A stretch of DNA of 64,000 bases from Pseudovirgaria hyperparasitica (GCF_010093815.1 NW_022985558.1:659459-723458); one strand, 5' to 3'. Shown: positions 1-14,800, counted from the stretch's first letter. Program-made: numbers and translations. Notes: generated by a model from the sequence alone, not told the origin.

Positions 1-1420
1 ATTTCTTATAATCTTTACGCCGCGATAGAGGATTAGCTTTATTCTCTCTTCTAGCTTTATATAAGATTTTAAAGTTAAATATTAATATCTACTTAGCCTA
101 ACATACTTATCGGCGATTAAGGACCTTAGTTAATATAAAGTAATGTAGATTTACGTAATCCGATAATAATTCGATCTAATATATAGAGCCTTCTAAATAA
201 TATCGCTATTACTTAAAACTCTTAATAATTATAAGTAGTTCCTAGTCATGCGTATTATAACGCGTCTCTATATCTACCATTTTATAGAAAAAGAAAGCGA
301 CCGGGTACTATTATACCTTATCTTTCGTATCTTTATACGGTTAACTAATAATTCTAGTAATTACGAATCCTAACGCGTTAGTTTTAACCCGAATATACTT
401 CTTAGGATTAAAATACCTAAGAATCGGCGTAGTTATAAAGTAATTCTTTAATAATTAGAACGTATCTCGCGCTTCCGGCGTTAACTATATCTCGACCGAC
501 TTAGCTTTACGCTATACTCGCCTATCTATAGGGATTTTACCGCTATTCTCTATAAGTTTATTAAGCGGCGCTATAATTTATAAGAAGCCTATAATGAATT
601 TACGATAATAGTTTACGAAACCTATAAATATTCTAATTTAATATATAGTAGTAGATTCTAGCTATTCTATAATAGTCTTTATACACTCCGGCTCTATTTT
701 TAGGCCGCTATATATTATAATAAAGCCGAGAAACCTAACTTCTTATTAGTAAAACTCGTATTTAGATAATTTTACGTAGAGTTTATACTACCTTAGATAA
801 TTTAGTACCGATTTCACGTGTTCTTTATAATTCTATATACTATTAGAGTAAATTAGTATATTATCGAGATAAACTACGTAAATCACGTTAAGTAATCCTA
901 CGAGTGTAGTATTAATATATCCTTAGAACGCTCCTAGTGTATTTATTAGCCCGAATAGTATAATAGTATACTTAAAATAACTATATCTAGTCCGAAATGC
1001 GGTTTTCTACTTATCTCTATAATGAATTTAAAGCCGGTAATATATATCTCGTAAATCTAGCTTCGTAAAGTACTTTACCTTTATTAATTAGTCTAAAGAT
1101 TTACTAACTAGCGGTAATAGATAACGATTCTTCTTAGTTACCGTATTTAGTACCCGATAGTCGACGTATAGATATAAACTTCTATCTTTCTTCTTTATAA
1201 AGAGAATAGATACGCCGGCCGATAACGTACTATAACGTATCTAGCCTCTTTCGAGGTATTCTTTAATATATTTATAAAGAACTTTAAGTTCTAGTCTTAA
1301 AAGTAGATAAAGTAGGCTATAAGGGACGTCTACTCCCTCTTCGAGCTCGATCTTTAGCTTATATAGCCCGTGATTAGGGAGAAGTAACGCATCTTCTACC
1401 GAAAACACATCCGTATACTT
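1..1420 (-). mobile_element. Ty3/Gypsy relic, family A, pol fragment (runs off the left edge)
   Basis: This stretch is a close copy of 12392-13820 in the same orientation, and the two diverge just after position 1420. Reverse-strand reading between about 1060 and 1230 shows the reverse transcriptase signature of Ty3/Gypsy elements (an F-[IV]-KKK-D block followed by a VDYR-LN-like block). It is a heavily broken fossil, strongly RIP-mutated, with many interruptions. Its remaining part lies left of the window. Confidence 0.8.
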
Positions 1421-3708
1421 GTAAGGATTATAGACGTAGGATAGTAGTCTAACAGGTCATAGGAGGATTCGGGAATATATTTAAAAGGGTAGTCTACTCT
1501 CTTAACGAGGTTGATTCCTAAAGAGTAGGAATTAAGTATGTACGGCCTACTTATATAGTAGTCTTGCTTATTCTAGCTGGCTTACCCTAGGTCCACCTAT
1601 CACGGACTATACTAGACTATAGTATTCTAGTTAAGTCTATTCTAGTATTAGCCCTAATAATATCCTTCTTCTTTTTATGCTTCGCCCCGAAGTACTTAGC
1701 TATATATAAATCCGTAATTCCATAAGTATTATGTTTATACGCGTATCTAATTAAATCCATATAACGTTATCGATAGTCTTTATATTAGTGAACTTAAGCT
1801 CTAGTTTACTTTTATTTATACACGCGCTTATCCCTTACTTTATAGCTACTACCTTAGAGATAGCTCCGTGGGTTATATAACCGCTATATTAACTAAGCTT
1901 ATATTTAGTTCTCTTATTCTAAATTTTCTTCTCTAGTATATCTACCTTACTCTTAAGGTAAGTCGTTAATTCGTATACTATCTCCTTTAGTTTAGATCCG
2001 TTCGGGTCTAGAGTGGTCTATTTTTATTAGAGCTAGTCCTATATAATCTATTCGCGTTATTACGGTTACTAATTTAGCTTCTTTAATCGCCTTTAAGGCT
2101 AAACGAGTATTCTACTCTTAGATCTCTAGCTAACGTGTGTATATAGATATCTAATACTAGTCCTATTTCTAAGCCTGCCTCCTCCTCTCGCAAGACTTAC
2201 TCTAAAGGGATTATCTCTACCCTAGCTATACCGGCTAAAAAATCCACTTATTATAGTAGTATAAAGGCGCGCTCTAAGTTAGAGAAGAAGGTAGCTAAGG
2301 CTACTACTACTATTATTATTACTACTAACGTGGCTACTAGTCGCTCTAATCTAGGTAATTCTAGTACTAGTGTTACGGAAGAGATAGCTATAGAGCCTAT
2401 CTATATCTACTCGCGCTATCTATCTACTCTATCTCCTTTAGAGGATAAAGAAGATCTTATTATAGACGATAATTAAGAGTTTACGCCTTTACTACCTCGC
2501 TCTAAATACTATTCCTCTTTTCGGTCTAATATAGACCGACTTAGTCGCTCTAGGTCCTTTTAGGACCTTAATATTCGCTCTAAACCTAGCCCTAGTAATA
2601 ATAAGGTCTAGGTCGCCGAAGATACTAAACGTAGTCACGGTTTACGCTATAGGAAAATGGTAAACTACGGTTTAATATACTTTAAGTATATTAAGGCTTA
2701 CGCTACCGGCTCTAAATATCTCTTCCGCTCTAACTCTAGTATTAGCTACTACTCTACTAACCGCGATGGGTCTATACGCCTAATCTTTAAGCTCTCTACC
2801 CGCTACCGCTACTATACCGTCCTTAGTAAAGTTTATCTTTAGATAAGTCTATTAGACTATTTTAGTCTAGGGTAATCTAAAGTTATCTATACTAATATAT
2901 TTTTAGGTTTCTATTTATATATAAGATATATATAATGATCTTCGCGTCCGCGAGACTCTCGGCGGTTCTAGTAGTTATCTAGCTTCTATATATAGAGAGT
3001 TTAGGGAGCGCTATAAGCTCTTTCTAGAGGTTATTAAAGTATAAGTTTAGAAACCGTTAATTATTATTAATCTTAGCTTATAATTTTTAGTTACTACGAG
3101 ATTCCTAGTACTTAGGCTACCTATTCTAGGGAGTTGGTTTTAGCTACTAAGGCTATAGAAGAGATTTATACTATTTCTTTCTATCTACCTTATACTACTA
3201 ACGGGTCTTATAAGAGATCTACTAGTTCTCCTTCTAAGTTACCTCGTAAGAGGGTATATATTCTATTCTAGATTATTCTAGACTACGTTAGCTAACTTTA
3301 GGTCTAGTCGCTCCGCTCTAGCGCTTAGTCGTTATCTTACTAGGCTCTAACCAAGCGTGTAGTTACTCTAGAGGATAAGGTCTCTAACCTCTATTACTCT
3401 ATTACTTAGTTAGTTCGTTTACTACGCTCTAAGAGTAATAATAAGATAGAGGAGTAGCTCTATAGCTCTATTTACTAGGGTTTCTATATAGTATATATTA
3501 GCTCTATCTACCTAGTTTCTATCCGTTTTAGTCCTTTTTAGACCGTTTAGATATCTATCTACTAGTTTTTTAGTAATTTAATTCTTAACTTAATAATATT
3601 ATATACGTTCTTATTTATTCTATAACTATTAAATTTTAGGTTCTAATTTCCTTTAAGTTACTTAAGTATAGGTATTATATATAAATTAGTTTATCTCTCT
3701 AAATTATA

Positions 3709-3758
3709 TTAGAGTACCTAAACTAGTAGCCTAGTAGTTATTAGTTTAGGTACTCTAA
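3709..3758. repeat. Inverted repeat (17-bp arms, 16-bp spacer)
   Basis: Bases 3709-3725 and 3742-3758 are reverse complements (TTAGAGTACCTAAACTA and its complement). The arms could be terminal repeats of a small element or a chance product of TA-rich sequence. The arms contain mixed bases rather than simple TA runs, so chance is less likely. Confidence 0.6.
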
Positions 3759-4306
3759 CCTTTTATATTATATATTATAAGTTTAATTCCGTAGTAGGGT
3801 ACCTTTTTAGTTTCTTGGTCCCATGTTCTTCTCGTGTGTAATGGTCTATATTAGTCTATTCTAGACTTCTCCATGTTATTCTATTGTAATATATCGTGTC
3901 GCGTGCCTATAACGGTTATTTACGTTTTCTTCGCGTTTAGTAACTATGCATCGCTTAAATTATAGGGCTACCTTATAGAGTTTTCCTAGTATGCGTTTAG
4001 GATTCGTGATTCGATACTTCGTTCTCTATAGTATCCTTCTTCTTTTTATAACGGCCCCGACGGCGCTAGGTTTACGGTAGTAACGTGTTATTCTATAACC
4101 TCTATTTATATATAGCTATCGCGGTACTTAAGATATATACCGTAGGTTCCTAGGTGTCCTTATCCTTGGTAGAGTTCTTCTAACGGATTTAATACTTTTA
4201 GACACCGTTCTCGTCAAGCCTATGTTCAATAATATAGTCTACTTCGTATACGTCTAGTCTATCTTAGGGTATAATTGTAAAAAGGGCAGGTATAAATAGA
4301 TATATA

Positions 4307-4328
4307 ATATTCCTTATATAAGGAATAT
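4307..4328. repeat. 22-bp perfect palindrome
   Basis: Bases 4307-4317 and 4318-4328 are exact reverse complements, centred on TTATATAA and flanked by ATTCC/GGAAT arms. It sits in an unclassified part of the isochore. The function is unknown and it may simply be repeat debris. Confidence 0.5.
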
Positions 4329-4859
4329 ATATCTAAATAGAGTTATATAATAGGATCTAGCCATAATAGACTATTATATAATAAACGGATCGGCGGAGTA
4401 TAGCTTAAAGATAATAAGAATATAGTATAATTCTTAAAGTAAAGACTAGATAGAGAGAGAACTAAATACATAGAGAGACCGTTTCTTATATATTCCTCCT
4501 TATACATTCTAGATCCTTCTCTTAATTAATAATAGGAATCTTCTAGACCTCTAGACGTACGTATATATTCTATAGCTCTAGTAGTTTCCTTAGAATAGAA
4601 TAGAGTAGAGTAGAACTCTATAGAACTTATAGACTCTATAGTAGAATCTAATAGAACTCTATAGAAGTTCGTGTTTCTAAAGACCTCTAGAAGTTTCTAG
4701 AGGGTTCTAGAAACTTCTATAAGGGTATAGAGTATTTATATATATAAGTAGATAATATTAGTAATATTAATTACTAATATTAAGCTATTCCTAATAAGGA
4801 AGTACCTTATATAAACTTATTAGATATAGTAGAGGTTAAGTTTACAATAATAGAGTGTA

Positions 4860-7800
4860 ATTGCACGTTCGTGTGTTTGTATACGTTAGGTCGAAACCTT
4901 TTAAGTAATAAGACGTGGAATATATTATGACTTTTATATTATTTTCTAGGTCGAGCTCGTAGGCTCTTATACTAATGCGACGTTTAATTCGGAAGGGACC
5001 AGCCATTTTATAATCGAGCTTTTTATTTACTCACGATGTTTATATATTACGGATATTAAGTAGGACTTTATCTCCCTCCTCGTACGCTTAATCTTTAACT
5101 AATCTATTATAGTACTTTATATATAACTCATTCGCTTACTAGATTATTACGCGACAGTTACGTGCAGTTTTAAAGATTTTAATTGCTAGTTTCTACGCGT
5201 GGACGTTAACATCTATCGTTCGGTCGAACTAGACCGTGTAAGGTTCGAAACCTATCCTTAGACTACGTCCTAGGTTCGCCTAGAAGGGCGTAACACCTAT
5301 TATACTATAACGACTATTATTATACGCGAATTCTACTATACTTAGTAGAGAGGCCTAGTTATCTTATTCGAAATTATAGAATGCACGAAGGTAGGCCTCG
5401 AGCGTTTAGTTCTATCGCTCTATCTAACCATCTATTTATAGATGGAATGCTATTAACATATTTCTATTTATACCGGCCATTTCGTAGAATAACGTCTAGA
5501 ATTTAGACGTGAATATACTCCCTCGGTCCGTAACGATCCTTTTTAGTATACCATAGACCTTAATAATCTTATTCTAGAATACTTATACTAGTTCTTTTAA
5601 TATAATCATCTTCTACATAGGGACGTACCTAGATATCTTTATAAGTCTATCCACGATAATAAGAATTAAATTATAACTTATTCTAAGTATCTCGCTTAGA
5701 GGTAAGTTAACTATAAAATCTATAGTAATATCTTTCTATATAAAGAGGGGGACTAGTAGAGGCTGTAAGTTCCTATATGGCTTATGCCTAGGTGCCTTTA
5801 TTCTTTAATAAATTAGATAAGTAGCTATCTATTCTTTAACGTACTTAGGTATATCTTTCTAAAAATAGTACTAATAAATCGAGCTTAGGGTGCGTATATA
5901 CCTAAAATATTCTACTAGGTTAGCGTTATGGTATCGGCTAACTATAGTAAATTGTGCGTTACCCGTTAGTATATAGTACTTTCTATTATAGTAGAGTAAG
6001 CCGTCTACGAAGGTCTACTTATAGTCTACTTCGGTCCGTAATAACCTATCTTACTATATTTTATATAACTTTAAAACTATTAGGTCTATCTTTTATAGAT
6101 CCACGATTAACTAGGCGAGGTCTACTTAATATACACGCCGGGTACTATCGCCCTCCCTAATAGCGCCGATAAATGGCTTACTAGGGACTTTAGTACTATG
6201 TCTTTAGTTACCGGCTTCGGTCTTATAAATTCGATTACTAGTATCGGCGTTAGCATCTCGCTAATCGTCGGATAACTTATTATCTAACCTCGTCCTTAAG
6301 AGTTAGGCCTATAGCTACTCTAGGACCCTATGGCCACTATAATCCTAGGTGCCTTCTTCATAGTTAGGTCTTCTTAATATTCTATTAGCTAGGTTTATAC
6401 TTCTAGGTTAATGGTAGATTATAAAGTAGAAATTTATAAGCTACTTAGCCTATCGAACCTATCGATGATTTAAAACCGTCGTGCTTATAAACCCCTTTAA
6501 GTTATAGTAATTAGTTAGTAACTTAACGTTATACATAGTACCTTTAAGATAATATCGCTACTACTTAAACGACTCTACTATTACTAGTAGCTCTTAGTTA
6601 TAAATAGTATATCTAGTCTCGACGTCGGCTATCTTACGCGAGAAGAACGTAACTAGATACTATTAGACCTTTTTAGACTCTATTAGTCTAGACTAGGAGA
6701 GTATACCCGAGATTATAAATCCTAATATATTAGTTTTAACGCGAATAGGTTTGGTTAGATTAAAGTGCACTAGTAATAGGGCGGTTATAAATGCTTCTTT
6801 AATCTTCTTAAAGGATGTTCTTTCGACCTTAGTTAATTTAATAGATTATAATTTAATATTACGCTATTTCTATCTACCACGGACCATAATAGACGAGTTA
6901 GTAGTAGTAGTACGCGTATTAAGTGGTGCGGCTAAACGGGAGAAGTATTTAATAAATTTTCGGTAGTAGTTGGCAAAGCTAATGAAGACACGTATATCTC
7001 GAACGGATTTTAGTTTAGGCTAGTCTATAATAGTAGTAACTCTATCTCTCTCTATGGTTATACCTTAATTAGTAATAACGAAGCTAAGAAAGTTAATATG
7101 GTCCTAATGGAACTCGTATTTAGATAGCTTAATGTATAGCTTATACTTTTCTAGCCTATCTAGGACTATACGTACGTACTAGATATACTCATCCTCATTA
7201 TCTAAGAAGATAAGAATATTATCTAGGTATACGATATATATCGTGTCAAGTAGACCTACTAGCGCGTTATTAATATACGCTTAGAAGGTGCCTAGCGCGT
7301 TAGTTAGTCTAAAAGGGACTACGGTATACTTAAAGTATCTATAACGGGTCCTAAAAGCCGTTTTCTATTCGTCGCCTTCCTTAATACGAAGGCGATAGTA
7401 GGCGTTACGTAGATCGAGCTTAGTAAAGATCTTTACATATCCTAGTCTATTAATAGACTCGGAGATAAGAGGTAGTAGGTAACGATTCTTTCGTGTAATA
7501 TTATTTAGGCTATAGTAGTTAATATATAGATGGAGGCTTCTATCCTTCTTCTTTATAAAGAGGATTAGAGCTCCGGCTAGGGATATACTAGGCCTAATCT
7601 ATCCTTACGTAAGGTTCTTTTTAATGTATTCTCGAAGGGCTTATAACTTAGGTTCTAAAAGAGGGTAGATAGGTCTATATAGAGGTTACTAGCCGTCTTT
7701 AAGATTAATAGTAAGGTCGGTAGATTAGTATTAAGGTAGTTCGGAGGAATCGATCGCTAACGTAATATGTTAGTATATTTTATACTAATGTAGTAGGTTT

Positions 7801-8613
7801 TTATCTACTTTAATACTAAGCTCGCTATTTTACGTAAGTAAGAGTACGTAGATAGTCGAGATCGCCTTCTTATAATCTTTCTAGAATTATTCGTCGTTAA
7901 TAAGCTGTACTAGTTCCCATTAAGGTGGGTTTATACGCTAGCTAGCTATCTTCTTAAGGAAGTCTAGTTTTAGATTATATTTCTTAAGCTACGGTATACC
8001 TAGGATTATGTCGAAGGGACTATCTACCACGATAAAGGTTAAGTAGTAGAGTTTCTATTTCCCTCCGCTATCCTAGATGCCGTATTTAATAGTATAGATA
8101 CCGTGTAACTTAATAGGACTATCGATACTATAGAATATAGTACCTATTAGAGCTTAGATATCGGCCTTAAGTTCTCGTGCTCGTTAGGTCGATATAACAT
8201 TAGTAGCCAACCTACTATTAAGTATTATAGTCTAATATTATCCACGAGGGACCTTAATAGGTCTAGCCTATAGTTCGATATACTATTTAGCGGATTACCC
8301 CTCTATTATAGTCGCGTCTATAAGTCGCGAGGGTTTCTCGTAGGCTATTAGTTTTTTATATTCTATGCTAGATAGTTAGGCGTGATATGTTCTAGCTACT
8401 AGTACTTATAGTATATAACTAGTTAGTTAGTTATATTAGCACTCGGTGGCTTCCCCAAACGGTACTTAGGTACTAGATAGTCTATTCTACTATAGGTGTA
8501 GTAAGTAACTTTAGGTCATTTATACGAGTCGGTCCTCGTATCTCGATGTATTGATTGGTAGAGAGATCCACGATACGATCCGCGTGGTTTTAAATTTAAG
8601 GCGTGGTAGTAGC
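4860..8613 (-). mobile_element. Ty3/Gypsy relic, family B
   Basis: This is a second Gypsy family, distinct from family A in sequence. On the reverse strand, a region around 5400-5460 resembles the integrase core motif (AFHPQTDGQ-ER type). The region around 7380-7600 resembles reverse transcriptase (P-A-G-A-P-I-LF-KKK-D followed by an LN block). Order on the minus strand is RT then integrase, as expected for Ty3/Gypsy. No LTR pair was found. It is a heavily broken, RIP-mutated fossil with many interruptions, and its left limit is approximate. Confidence 0.7.
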
Positions 8614-8841
8614 TGTAAGAATAGGGTTATTGGATAGTAGTATAGTTAGATAGAATAATAGGGTGTATTCTATTATAGAACGAATTACTACTAAACCCTT
8701 TTAGTAGGAATCTAAGAGTATATATATAAAGGGACGCCGATCTATCTAGCACGTAACTATTTACCGCCCTTTACGTTACCTCCTAACCCTATTAGCTAAG
8801 GTATATATAGGTCGGGTCCTACCTAAGGCTAAGTCCTAATA
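8614..8841 (-). repeat. LTR of family A (3' LTR of the minus-strand element)
   Basis: This 228-bp repeat starts TGTAAG and ends CTAATA, a RIP-changed form of the usual ...CA end. It is repeated directly at 15769-15996 and inverted at 17260-17487, each copy also 228 bp. The left boundary is set by the TG start. Confidence 0.85.
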
Positions 8842-11800
8842 ATTATCTCTTCCCTCTAGGAAGCTGCCCTTAGTAACCTAGATTATTATCTATCTCTATA
8901 TCCCTATTCTAAGTCTCGTAAGACCTTAGTCGTTCTCTACGCTTCGTCTTAGATACTTACTAATATTTACTAATCTAAGATTTATATAAGCGTTTTCCTA
9001 ATAAACTAGATTTTATCTATCTTAACTTCTTATATAGGTGAGATTACCTAATTAGGCCTAGCGTATCACGTAATATAATTAGGTAAGCCCGGGTGCTACC
9101 TATATTAAAATCTTTTCTTAGAAATATTCCTTTCTTTAAAAAACTTCTTAACTCTTTATAGAGTTTTTTAGATTATTAGATATATCACCCGATCCTTATA
9201 GATATAGATTTATATAGATTTACTATAATTTAGTACGATTTACGCAATTTACTAATTTTTGTACCGTCCTTAGCTAGTAATAATATAATTCGTAATAATC
9301 CGTATAAATTAATAATAATCTTAATATGGTTTCCCGAAATCTTAACGCTCTAAAGTAATTAGTACGGAAACAGGCGCCTTCGAATAATCCCTATCTTATA
9401 TATATTACCGACATGTCGAAAGCCATTAATCTACCCCGACCTAGGCCGGGCTCTAATAATCTAGCTATATATTATTATGGTTATTGCTTTCCGTCGTACA
9501 TTACTCACGGTAGTACTAAATCTATAATATACGGTACTTATATAACTAAGAAGCGTTATTACTTATAGGTATTTAAGTAAGTTCGAAGAACTTTATATAG
9601 ATTTACTTATATTAGTATAGATTACTACTAGGCCTCTAGTAACCCCTACTAATAAGGAGCGTAGTACTACTAATCGTAACGCCTTAGAGAAGGCTTTCTA
9701 CGAGCTATATACCTAAGGTAAGGGTTACGCCTAGGAGTATAATTCTAATAAGATCTATAAGGATTTATCGGAATCTACTATAGCTATTATTACCGCGATT
9801 ACTAGGTAATATTATTTTTCTTAAATCGTTATAGATTCTTACTAATATATATTAATCTCTATAATAGTACTAAAATCTCTACTACTTCGGACTTCTTTCT
9901 ATACACTAGTAATATTAGAATTCCTAGAAAAGGTTCTAGTAAAAAGGCTAAGGTTCCTTCCTTACGCGTGCTAAAGAGCTATAAATTTAGGGAAGATAGC
10001 TCTAATCTAGAAGTTTCTATACTAAAGGTATGTGGTTCTATACCGATCGTTAAATCTTTTCGCTAATTTATATAATTCTTAGCGTGCCTACGCCGGTCCG
10101 TCCCTCTCTATCCCGGGTCCCGCCGCTCCATAGGTTTCTATAGAGGAGTTTATAGCTATAAGGCGCGCTATATAGAATTTATAGCGTCGGAACGAAAGGC
10201 TAGAGACTTATATTATAAAGCTCTATACTATACTAAATAAGAACTAGCGGAAGGAATTAGATATAACCATCGCGGTAATTAGTACTTCTACTCCTACTCC
10301 GACTTAATCGGTTTAGATCTATACTAATTAGTACTAATATATCTCTTTTATCTAGCGTTTTTAGTTTTTCGGTTTTAATTTTAAAGCGATCTTACTTCTT
10401 CTAGATAGATTAGTACGAGTTTATATAGATCTATATAGATCTTTATATTTTCTTTTAGCTTTCTTAATTTTATCTTTCTTTAATAATAACTTCTTTAATC
10501 TCTTTAGTAATCTATACCGATCTATACTAATCGGCACCGATTTTCGATGTCTATTTCTCTTAGTAAATTATTTTTCTAAGTCTCTTTTTTAGTTAAATTT
10601 TTTAAAGTTCTAAGTTCGAACTTTCTAAGGAAGTTCCTTAATTCCTTAGAATGTTTTAAAGATCTATATCTCTTTTACCTTCTTCCTTTTAGGCGGCTGT
10701 CCTCGGCGCTAAACTATACTAAAAAACGTTAAATCGCTGTACTTTAGTATAATTCTCTGCGATTCCGCGGCTTCCTTTACTAATTGCTGCTTATATACTA
10801 ATATTGCTACTTTACTAATGTTTATTATAGGTTTCTAAGTATCTTTATTAGGATTATATCCTTTCTAATAAATCTTATATAGCTATATACTATCTTTAGC
10901 GCGTTACTAGCTAAGTATCTACTTAACTTCGTAGATATCTATACCTTCTACGTAACTACTTTATATAGTATCTATTCGGAATAATCTAGTAATAATAAGG
11001 CATGAAATAGCTCGAGAAGTATAATATGGAATATATTATATATCTTTAACGTAGGAGGAAGTTATAACTCGTACGTCTGGTTATTAATTATATAAGTAAT
11101 CTTATATAGACCTATTATTATATAGTTAAGCTTCTTCTTTGGCCTAATACTATGAATATTCTTACTATTTAGTAAAACTTTATCCCTAATATTAAAGATT
11201 ATAGGTTTTCTACCCTTATTATAGTGCGATTTACTATAATCCGTAGTATCTTATAGTAACTTTATAACGCTTCTTTACGTTTAGAATAGTTCTATAGTAA
11301 TTTCTATTACTTTAACGTTAGGTCGTTCTACTTTAAACTAAGTCCCTAAGAACTATATATTATGGTTCTAACCGAAGTTTACTTTAAATAGACTTACGTC
11401 GGTTAACGCATGTCGGCTATTATTATACGCGAATTCCGCAATATAGACTAACCTTACCTAGTTATTCTACTTATAGTTATAATATACGCGTAAATACGCC
11501 TCGACTATCTAGTTCTACCGCTCCGTCTATCTATCTATTTATAGATGGAACGTAGTACTAAGTTTCTACTTAATTCCCAGCGTATAGTAGAAATCCTTCT
11601 AAAATTTAGATGTTATCTACGGACCTCTATCCGAAACTATACCATTTAGTATACTATAGAGCCGAACTACGTCACGGAGTAGTATATCTATAAGATCCGG
11701 TACTTAGATTATCTTCCTTATAGGGATGTAGTATAATATCTTTATAAATCTATCTAGAACTATAAGTAAACTATTATAAATATACCTAGAATACTTACTT

Positions 11801-14800
11801 AGGGGCAGATCTATAATAAAATCCATGGATAATTCCTTCTATGCCTCCTTTAGCATAGGTAATAGCCTTAATTTACTATATAGTAAGTATCTATATACTT
11901 TCGTATACTGGTAAACGTTACACGTTTTTACGTAGTCTTTTATATATTTATAAAGACCCGGCTAGTCGTACGTCCTTCGGATTAAATTAACCGTCCTTAT
12001 AACGCTAAAGTACCCTACTAACGCGTAATTATACTATTTCCTTAAAATATTAATTTATAAGCCGCCTTCTAGCACGTAGAGTCGGCCTTAGAAGTAGATC
12101 GCGTCTAATCGTCGTTTCTACCTTAATAACCACGGCGGATCTATAGCGCTTCCTTTTATACTTATGACTTTCTTTACTAATATATCGGAATTCTAGGTAG
12201 ATTTAATTAAGTCTTTAAGGGTTTTCTTAGTTTCTTAGATATTTATTTAGATTACTTAATACCCGCTCTAATTCCCGCGGAGAATCGCCGAAAGTATCCT
12301 AGCTTCTAGTATTCTATTAGATAACTAGTCTTATAGTATCTAAAGTATAGTATAGTCTAAATTACACCGACTATCTACATCATTCTATAACGATTTCTTA
12401 TAATCTTTACGCCGCGATAGAGGATTAGCTTTATTCTCTCTTCTAGCTTTATATAAGATTTTAAAGTTAAATATTAATATCTACTTAGCCTAACGTACTT
12501 ATTAGTAATTAAGAACCTTAGTTAACATAAAGTAACGTAGATTTACGTAATCTAATAATAATTCGATCTAATATACGGAGCCTTCTAAATAATATTACTA
12601 TTACTTAAAACTCTTAATAATTATAAGTAGTTCCTAGTCATACGTATTATAACGCGTCTCTATATCCGCCATTTTATAGGAAAAGAAGGCGACCGGGTAC
12701 TATTATACCTTATCTTTCGTATCTTTATACGGTTAACTAATAATTCTAGTAATTACGAATTCTAACGCGTTAGTTTCGACCCGAATATACTTCTTAGGAT
12801 CGAAATACCTAAGAATCGGCGTAGTTATAAAGTAATTCTTTAATAATCGGAACGCATCTTACGCTTCCGGCGTTAACTATATCTCGACCGACTTAGCTTT
12901 ACGCTATACTCGCCCACCTATAGGGATTTTACCGCTATTCTCTATAAGTTTATTAAGCGGCGCCGTAATTTATAAGAAGCCTATAATGAATTTACGATAA
13001 TAGTTTACGAAACCTATAAACGTTCTAATTTAACGTATAGTAGTAGGTTCTAGCTATTCTATAATAGTCTTTACACGCTCCGGCTCTATTTTTAGGCCGC
13101 TATATATTATAATAAAGCCGAGAAATCTAACTTCTTATTAGTGAAACTCGTATTTAGATAATTTTACGTAGAGTTTATACTACCTTAGATAATTTAGTAC
13201 TAATTTCACGTATTCTTTATAATCCTATATACTATCGGAGTAAATTAGTATATTATCGAGATAAACTACGTAAATCACGTTAAGTAATCCTACGAGTATA
13301 GTATTAATATATCCTTAGAACGCTCCTAGCGCATTTATTAGCCCGAATAGTATAATAGTATACTTAAAATAACTATATCTAGTCCGAAATGCGGTTTTCT
13401 ACTTATCTCCGCGACGAATTCGAAGCTAGTAATATATATCTCGTAAATCTAGCTTCGTAAAGTACTTTACCTTTATTAATTAGTCTAAAGATTTATTAAC
13501 TAGCGGTAATAGGTGATGATTCTTCTTAGTTACTATATTTAGTACCTGATAGTCGACGCATAGACGTAAACTTCCGTCTTTCTTCTTTACGAAGAGAATA
13601 GATACGCCGGCCGATAATATACTATAACATATCTAGCCTCTTTTAAGGTATTCTTTAATATATTTACGAAGAACTTCGAGTTCTAGTCTCGAAAGTGGGT
13701 AAAGTAGACTATAAGAGACGTCTACTCCCTCTTCGAGCTTAATCTTTAGCTTATACGGCCCGTAATTAGGGAGAAGTAACGCATCTCCTACCGAAAACAT
13801 ATCCGTATACTACGAATATATATCGGGTAGCGTGTCTTCGCCCCGATTATTACTATCGTTCTCGTCTTTATTAATAATTAATAAGGATATAAGATAGATT
13901 AGCGACGATTAGGTCCGCACGGCGAGGTTCTATGCCTCCTTACTAATAGTTACGACTTACTAGTATAATTTACCACGGTATTATCGGAACGTTAATATCT
14001 TCTTCTAAAAATTAAGGATAGGGTTTAGGCGTCTAAGCTAAGGTATCCCTAGAATTATATTCTATTAGCTAATATTAGCCACGATAAATTTATTAGATAT
14101 CTACTATTTTATTATCTTTAAGTCATGAACTCCGTAATTCGTTATAGCTTTACCTAAAGTTCTAACTTTATATCTATTAACTATAATAGTTTAGCTAACT
14201 TTACCGAGATCGTACGATAATCTATACTCCTTTATAAGAATCGACGAAATATAGTAATCTTCTATACTAGTGTCCACGAGGGCCTATATAGTTTTATTAC
14301 TATTTACTATAGGTAACGATACTTTTAGTAATATTAGGTCTTTACTCGCCGGAAGGCGCTACGGCTCCTTCTAAGTATATATAATTTAGCTAAGAACGCG
14401 GTTAGGTCTCGTGTACTAGCCTATTCTTTTTTCGGATTCTTATAGTTAGGCGAAATATATTCTATTTCTCTATACTTATAGTAACGAAGTACGCTATAAT
14501 CCTACTATTTTACGATAGGTGTTATATTTAAGTCTATACCTTATCCTTTTCTATGTTAAGAAGTACCGCCTTAATTATTTTAGTATCCTCTTAACGCGTT
14601 TCTACCTCGATTTACGCTTTTCTAGCGCTAATCGTAGTAAGGTTACTCTTAATCGAATGTATTCGATCGACCTTATTTCTAACCCGTATAGGGTTCGTCG
14701 GTTTTACCTAGAGAGCCGCGTTCCTTAAGGATGCGGTAGTGTTTATTAGCTTTCTCCTCTAATTTATGTAGATAGTTAAAACTTAATAATACTATTCCTA

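Larger units (their letters stand above)
1421..4859. other. Unclassified RIP-degraded repeat DNA
   Basis: No intact gene. The composition is as in the rest of the isochore. A plus-strand stretch at about 2120-2840 has long readable runs rich in Ser, Thr and Lys followed by an aromatic-rich part, and may be the remains of an element ORF, but no family was recognised. Two perfect or near-perfect palindromes lie at 3709-3758 and 4307-4328. The part at 4560-4740 is made of repeated TCTAGA- and CTATAGA-like words. Confidence 0.55.

Noticed and set aside
14519-14728. 69-codon plus-strand open frame inside the Gypsy relic
   Set aside because: It lies antisense to the gag region of a RIP-mutated fossil; the opening is a by-product of base composition.
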